64,000 nucleotides of DNA from Atherinomorus stipes (taxonomy: Eukaryota > Chordata > Actinopteri > Atheriniformes > Atherinidae), in the NCBI GenBank assembly GCA_023101725.1, contig JALJCO010010492.1, positions 211,001 to 275,000 of the forward strand, written 5' to 3'. Under the pieces are notes generated by a model. It saw only the letters and a program-made list of their open reading frames with translations. It was not told the DNA's origin and did no database searches. Made by a program: the position numbers and the translations under genes. Below are positions 60,001 to 64,000 of this stretch, piece after piece; positions within the stretch are counted from its first letter, which is position 1, and every line of letters begins with the position of its first letter.

Positions 60001-63000
60001 GAATCTCCCGTTCCACCTCATCATGATGAGAATCTCCGTTCCACCTCATCATGATGAGAATCTCCCGTTCCACCTCATTATGATGAGAATCTCCCGTTCC
60101 ACAACATCATGATGAGACTCTCCTGTTCCACCACATCATGATGAGAATCTCTCCGTTCCACAACATCATGATGAGACTCTCCTGTTCCACCACATCATGA
60201 TGAGAATCTCCCGTTCCACGACATCATCATGAGAATCTACCGTTCCACAACATCATCATGAGAATCTCCCGTTCTACCTCATCATGATGAGAATCTCCCG
60301 TTCCACCTCATCATGATGAGAATCTCCCGTTCCACCTCATCATGATGAGAATCTCCCGTTCCACCTCATTATGATGAGAATCACCCGTTCCACCTCATCC
60401 ATGATGAGACTCTCCTGTTCCACCACATCATGATGAGAATCTCCCGTTCCACCTCATCATGATGAGAATCTCCCGTTCCACCCTCATTATGATGAGAATC
60501 TCCCGTTCCACAACATCATGATGAGACTCTCCTGTTCCACCACATCATGATGAGAATCTCCCGTTCCACAACATCATGATGAGACTCTCCTGTTCCACCA
60601 CATCATGATGAGAATCTCCCGTTCCACGACATCATCATGAGAATCTACCGTTCCACAACATCATCATGAGAATCTCCCGTTCTACCTCATCATGATGAGA
60701 ATCTCCCGTTCCATCACATCATCATGAGACCCTCCCATTCCGCCTCACCTACAATGTCCTGTTCCACTGCATCATGATGAGAATCCCTCGTTCCGCCCTC
60801 ATCTACGATGAGAATCTCCTGTTCCACCTCATCATGATGAGAATCTCTCGTTCCACCCCATCACGATGAGACTTTCCCATTCTGCCTCATCTACGATGAG
60901 AATCTCCTGTTCCACCACATCATGATGAAAATCTCTCGTTCCACCTCATCATGATGAGAATCCCTCGTTCCGCCTCATCTACGATGAGAATCTCCTGTTC
61001 CACTGCATCATGATGAGAATCTTTCGTTCCACCTCATCATGATGAGACTCTCTTGTTCCGCCTCATCTACAATGAGAATCTCCCATTCCACCACATCATG
61101 ATGAGAATCTCCTATTCCGCCTCATCTATGAGAATCTCCTGTTCCACTGCATCATGATTAGAATCTCTCGTTCCACCTCATCATGATGAGAATCTCCTGT
61201 TCCACCACATCATGATGAGAATCTCCCGTTCCACAACATCATGATGAGACTCTCCTGTTCCACCACATCATGATAAGAATCTCCCCGTTCCACCTCATCA
61301 TGATGAGAATCTCCCGTTCCACCTCATCATGATGAGAATCTCCCGTTCCACCTCATTATGATGAGAATCTCCCGTTCCACCTCATCCATGATGAGACTCT
61401 CCTGTTCCACCACATCATGATGAGAATCTCCCGTTCCACCTCATCATGATGAGAATCTCCCGTTCCACCTCATCATGATGAGAATCTCCCGTTCCACCTC
61501 ATTATGATGAGAATCTCCCGTTCGACAACATCATGATGAGACTCTCCTGTTCCACCACATCATGATGAGAATCTCCCGTTCCACAACATCATGATGAGAC
61601 TCTCCTGTTCCACCACATCATGATGAGAATCTCCCGTTCCACGACATCATCATGAGAATCTACCGTTCCACAACATCATCATGAGAATCTCCCGTTCTAC
61701 CTCATCATGATGAGAATCTCCCGTTCCATCACATCATCATGAGACCCTCCCATTCCGCCTCACCTACAATGTCCTGTTCCACTGCATCATGATGAGAATC
61801 CTCGTTCCGCCTCATCTACGATGAGAATCTCCTGTTCCACCACATCATGATGAGAATCTCTCGTTCCACCCCATTACGATGAGACTTTCCCATTCTGCCT
61901 CATCTACGATGAGAATCTCCTGTTCCACCACATCATGATGAAAATCACTCGTTCCACCTCATCATGATGAGAATCCCTCGTTCCGCCTCATCTACGATGA
62001 GAATCTCCTGTTCCACTGCATCATGATGAGAATCTCTCGTTCCACCTAATCATGATGAGACTCTCTTGTTCCGCCTCATCTACAATGAGAATCTCCCGTT
62101 CCACCACATCATGATGAGAATCTCCTATTCCGCCTCATCTATGAGAATCTCCTGTTCCACTGCATCATGATTAGAATCTCTCGTTCCACCTCATCATGAT
62201 GAGAATCTCCTGTTCCACCACATCATCATGAGAATCTCCTGTTCCACCACATCATGATGAGAATCTCCCGTTCCACAACATCATCATGAGAATCTCCCGT
62301 TCTACCTCATCACGATGAGAATCTCCCATTCCATCACATCATCATGAGACCCTCCTATTCCGCCTCATCTATGAGAATCTCCTGTTCCACCACATTATGA
62401 TGAGAATCTCTCATTCCACCTCATCGTGATGAGAATCTCTCGTTCCATCACATCATCATGGGACTCTCCCATTCCGCCTCATCTACGATGAGAATCTCCT
62501 GTTCCACTGCATCATGATGAGAATCTCTATTCCGCCTCATCTATGAGAATCTCCTGTTCCACTGCATCATGATTAGAATCTCTCGTTCACCTCATCATGA
62601 TGAGACTCTCTTGTTTCACCTCAGCTATGATTAATATCTCCTGTTCCACCGCATCATGATGAAAATCTCTCGTTCCACCACATCACGATGAGACTTTCCC
62701 ATTCTGCCTCATCTATGATGAGAATCTCCTGTTCCACCGCATCCTGATGAGAATCTCTTGTTCCACCTCAATATGATGAGAATCTCCTGTTCCACCTCAT
62801 TCACGATGAGAATCTTCCGTTCCACCTCATTATGATGAGAATCTCCTGTTCCACCTCATCATGATGAGAATCTCAGGTTCCACCTCATCATGATGAGAAT
62901 CTCCCGTTCCACCTCATCATGATTAGAATCGACTGTTCCACCTCATCATGATGGCAATCTCTCGTTCCACTGCGTCATGATGAGAATCTCCCGTTCCACC

Positions 63001-63725
63001 ACATCCCAAAGCTGCTCTGTTGGACTGAGATCTGGTGACGGTGGAGGCCGTTGGAGTACAGTGAACTCATCATCATATTCCTGAAAGCAGGTGGAGATGA
63101 AATTTAATAAACGGAAAAAAAGAAAAATTCTTCATTTTTCCTGGAAGGGAAATTCAAATAGGTGCATTATCGTTATCACCATTATATATGGTGCATCATC
63201 CTGCTGGAAGAAGCATCTGAAGATGCTCCACGGTGGTCATTGAAGGATGGACATGGTCAGCAACAATACTCAGGTAGGCTGTGGTGGTTAAACTGCCACG
63301 TTGATACTAAGGGGCCCAAAGTGGACCAAGAAAACCTCCTCCACACCATTACACCACCACCACCACACCAATACACCAGCAGCAGCCTGAAGCCTTGATC
63401 CAAGGCAGGATGGATTCATGCTTTCATGATGTTTCCAGCAGATTCTGAGCCTAGCATTTGAATGTGGAGCTGAAATGGAGACTCATCAGACCAGCAACGT
63501 TTCTTCATCTTCTATTGTCCAGTTCTGGTGAGTCTGTGTGAATTGTAGCCTCAGTTTCCCTTTTTTAGTTGACAGGAGTGGCACCCGGTCTGGTCACCTG
63601 CTGCATTCTGGTCCAGACCACTGCTGCTCACTGAAGATTTCCTCTTCTTCAGACCTGGAAACCCTGGAGATGCTTGTGGAGGAAATCCCAGTAAATCAGC
63701 AGTTTCTGAAATATCCTGGTTTATC
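57089..63725 (-). mobile_element. Tc1 copy (611-2206 family) split by a giant minisatellite
   Basis: The left flank (57089-57230) is antisense to the C-terminal end of the 611-2206 transposase: CAACAAGGTGTTAGAAACAT, GATTTTGCTCCATGCTGACA, CACACAGTTGCTACAGAT. The right flank (62990-63725) continues at the next base of the element: CCACATCCCAAAGCTGCTCT, GAGATCTGGTGACGGTGG, then GGACATGGTCAGCAACAATA, GGATTCATGCTTTCATGATG and CAGCAGTTTCTGAAATA near the N-terminus. Between them only ~30 bp are expected, yet 5.8 kb of tandem repeat is present. Outer terminal repeats are not recognisable. Confidence 0.85.
57200..62999. repeat. 29-30 bp minisatellite derived from Tc1 transposase, about 200 copies
   Basis: The common unit is CATCATGATGAGAATCTCCC followed by GTTCCACCT (29 bp); a 30-bp form CATCCATGATGAGACTCTCC + TGTTCCACCA is interspersed and is the closest to the source. 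The source is the antisense of 2001-2030 in the intact Tc1 copy. Variant units (for example TTCCATCACATCATCATGAG with ACCCTCCCATTCCG) recur in blocks, giving a higher-order period of 1419 bp (57871, 59290, 60709) and then 1015 bp (61724). All frames contain stops, so it is noncoding. Confidence 0.95.
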
Positions 63726-64000
63726 ATTTAATATAATATCAGAATCAATGTTTTTCTTTTTTGTAATTTTGTAATTTAACTGACTCAGCGACACGAGCTG
63801 TAGAAGAGAAGGAAGTCTCACATTATGTAAGGTAAAAAAAATGCTCCATAAAGGAAAATGTAGATAACTAAATCATATCAACAGTCCCAAATCACTGGCT
63901 GTAGTGAGTTTCTTTTCATAAACCAGTTTACTGAATCCCAGTGAAACCAAATGACTTAAGACCAGAAGAGAAAAGAGGATTATATGCTCAAAATGAGCAA
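63726..64000. other. Unassigned AT-rich noncoding DNA
   Basis: Nothing recognisable. Confidence 0.3.

Noticed and set aside
57200..62999. CRISPR-like look of a long regular array
   Set aside because: There are no unique spacers: units are contiguous 29-30 bp variants, the genome is a vertebrate, and the unit derives from a transposase gene.

Overview
This is AT-rich vertebrate DNA with spliced genes, dense Tc1/mariner, hAT-type, TTAA-targeting and LINE repeats, long (TA)n runs and large minisatellites. The two genes I can read, and the style of the transposons, indicate a ray-finned (teleost) fish; I cannot name the species from the sequence.

Only two protein-coding genes are supported. gng12 (G protein gamma-12 subunit) lies on the + strand with coding exons at 21471-21563 and 26292-26417. 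gadd45a (growth arrest and DNA-damage inducible alpha) lies on the - strand with four coding exons between 41366 and 40185. They converge tail to tail, the same arrangement as human GNG12/GADD45A, so this looks like an old conserved block. The first ~21 kb is probably the 5' intron or flank of gng12, but I found no 5' noncoding exon. gadd45a has canonical splice sites, a probable CCAAT/Oct-type promoter and a p53-response-element-like site in intron 3, where the mammalian gene also has one.

The rest is mobile DNA and its products. Region by region: 0.6-2.2 kb, a Tc1 element with a nested hAT-like MITE; 4.7-12 kb, several MITEs and a 35-bp minisatellite inside a transposon-like repeat; 13.4-20 kb, a TTAA-target element, a piggyBac-like element and its empty site on a nearby inverted copy; 21.7-26.1 kb, the gng12 intron with a GTAC minisatellite and a palindromic TTAA element; 28.9-35.2 kb, a stack of four Tc1-type elements, one nested in another; 37-38 and 51-53 kb, MITEs embedded in (TA)n; 43.8-46.2 kb, a broken L2-like LINE; 46.8-50.3 kb, nested MITEs; 54.9-55.5 kb, a palindromic MITE; 57.1-63.7 kb, a Tc1 copy blown open by a 5.8-kb minisatellite.

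The most striking observation is that last array. Its ~29-30 bp unit is the antisense of a short piece of the Tc1 transposase gene, and in the intact copy at 611-2206 that piece is bounded by two ACATCC direct repeats exactly 30 bp apart. A transposon coding segment therefore seems to have seeded a ~200-copy satellite with a higher-order period of 1419 bp. The window also holds three natural filled-site/empty-site pairs that date and verify individual insertions.
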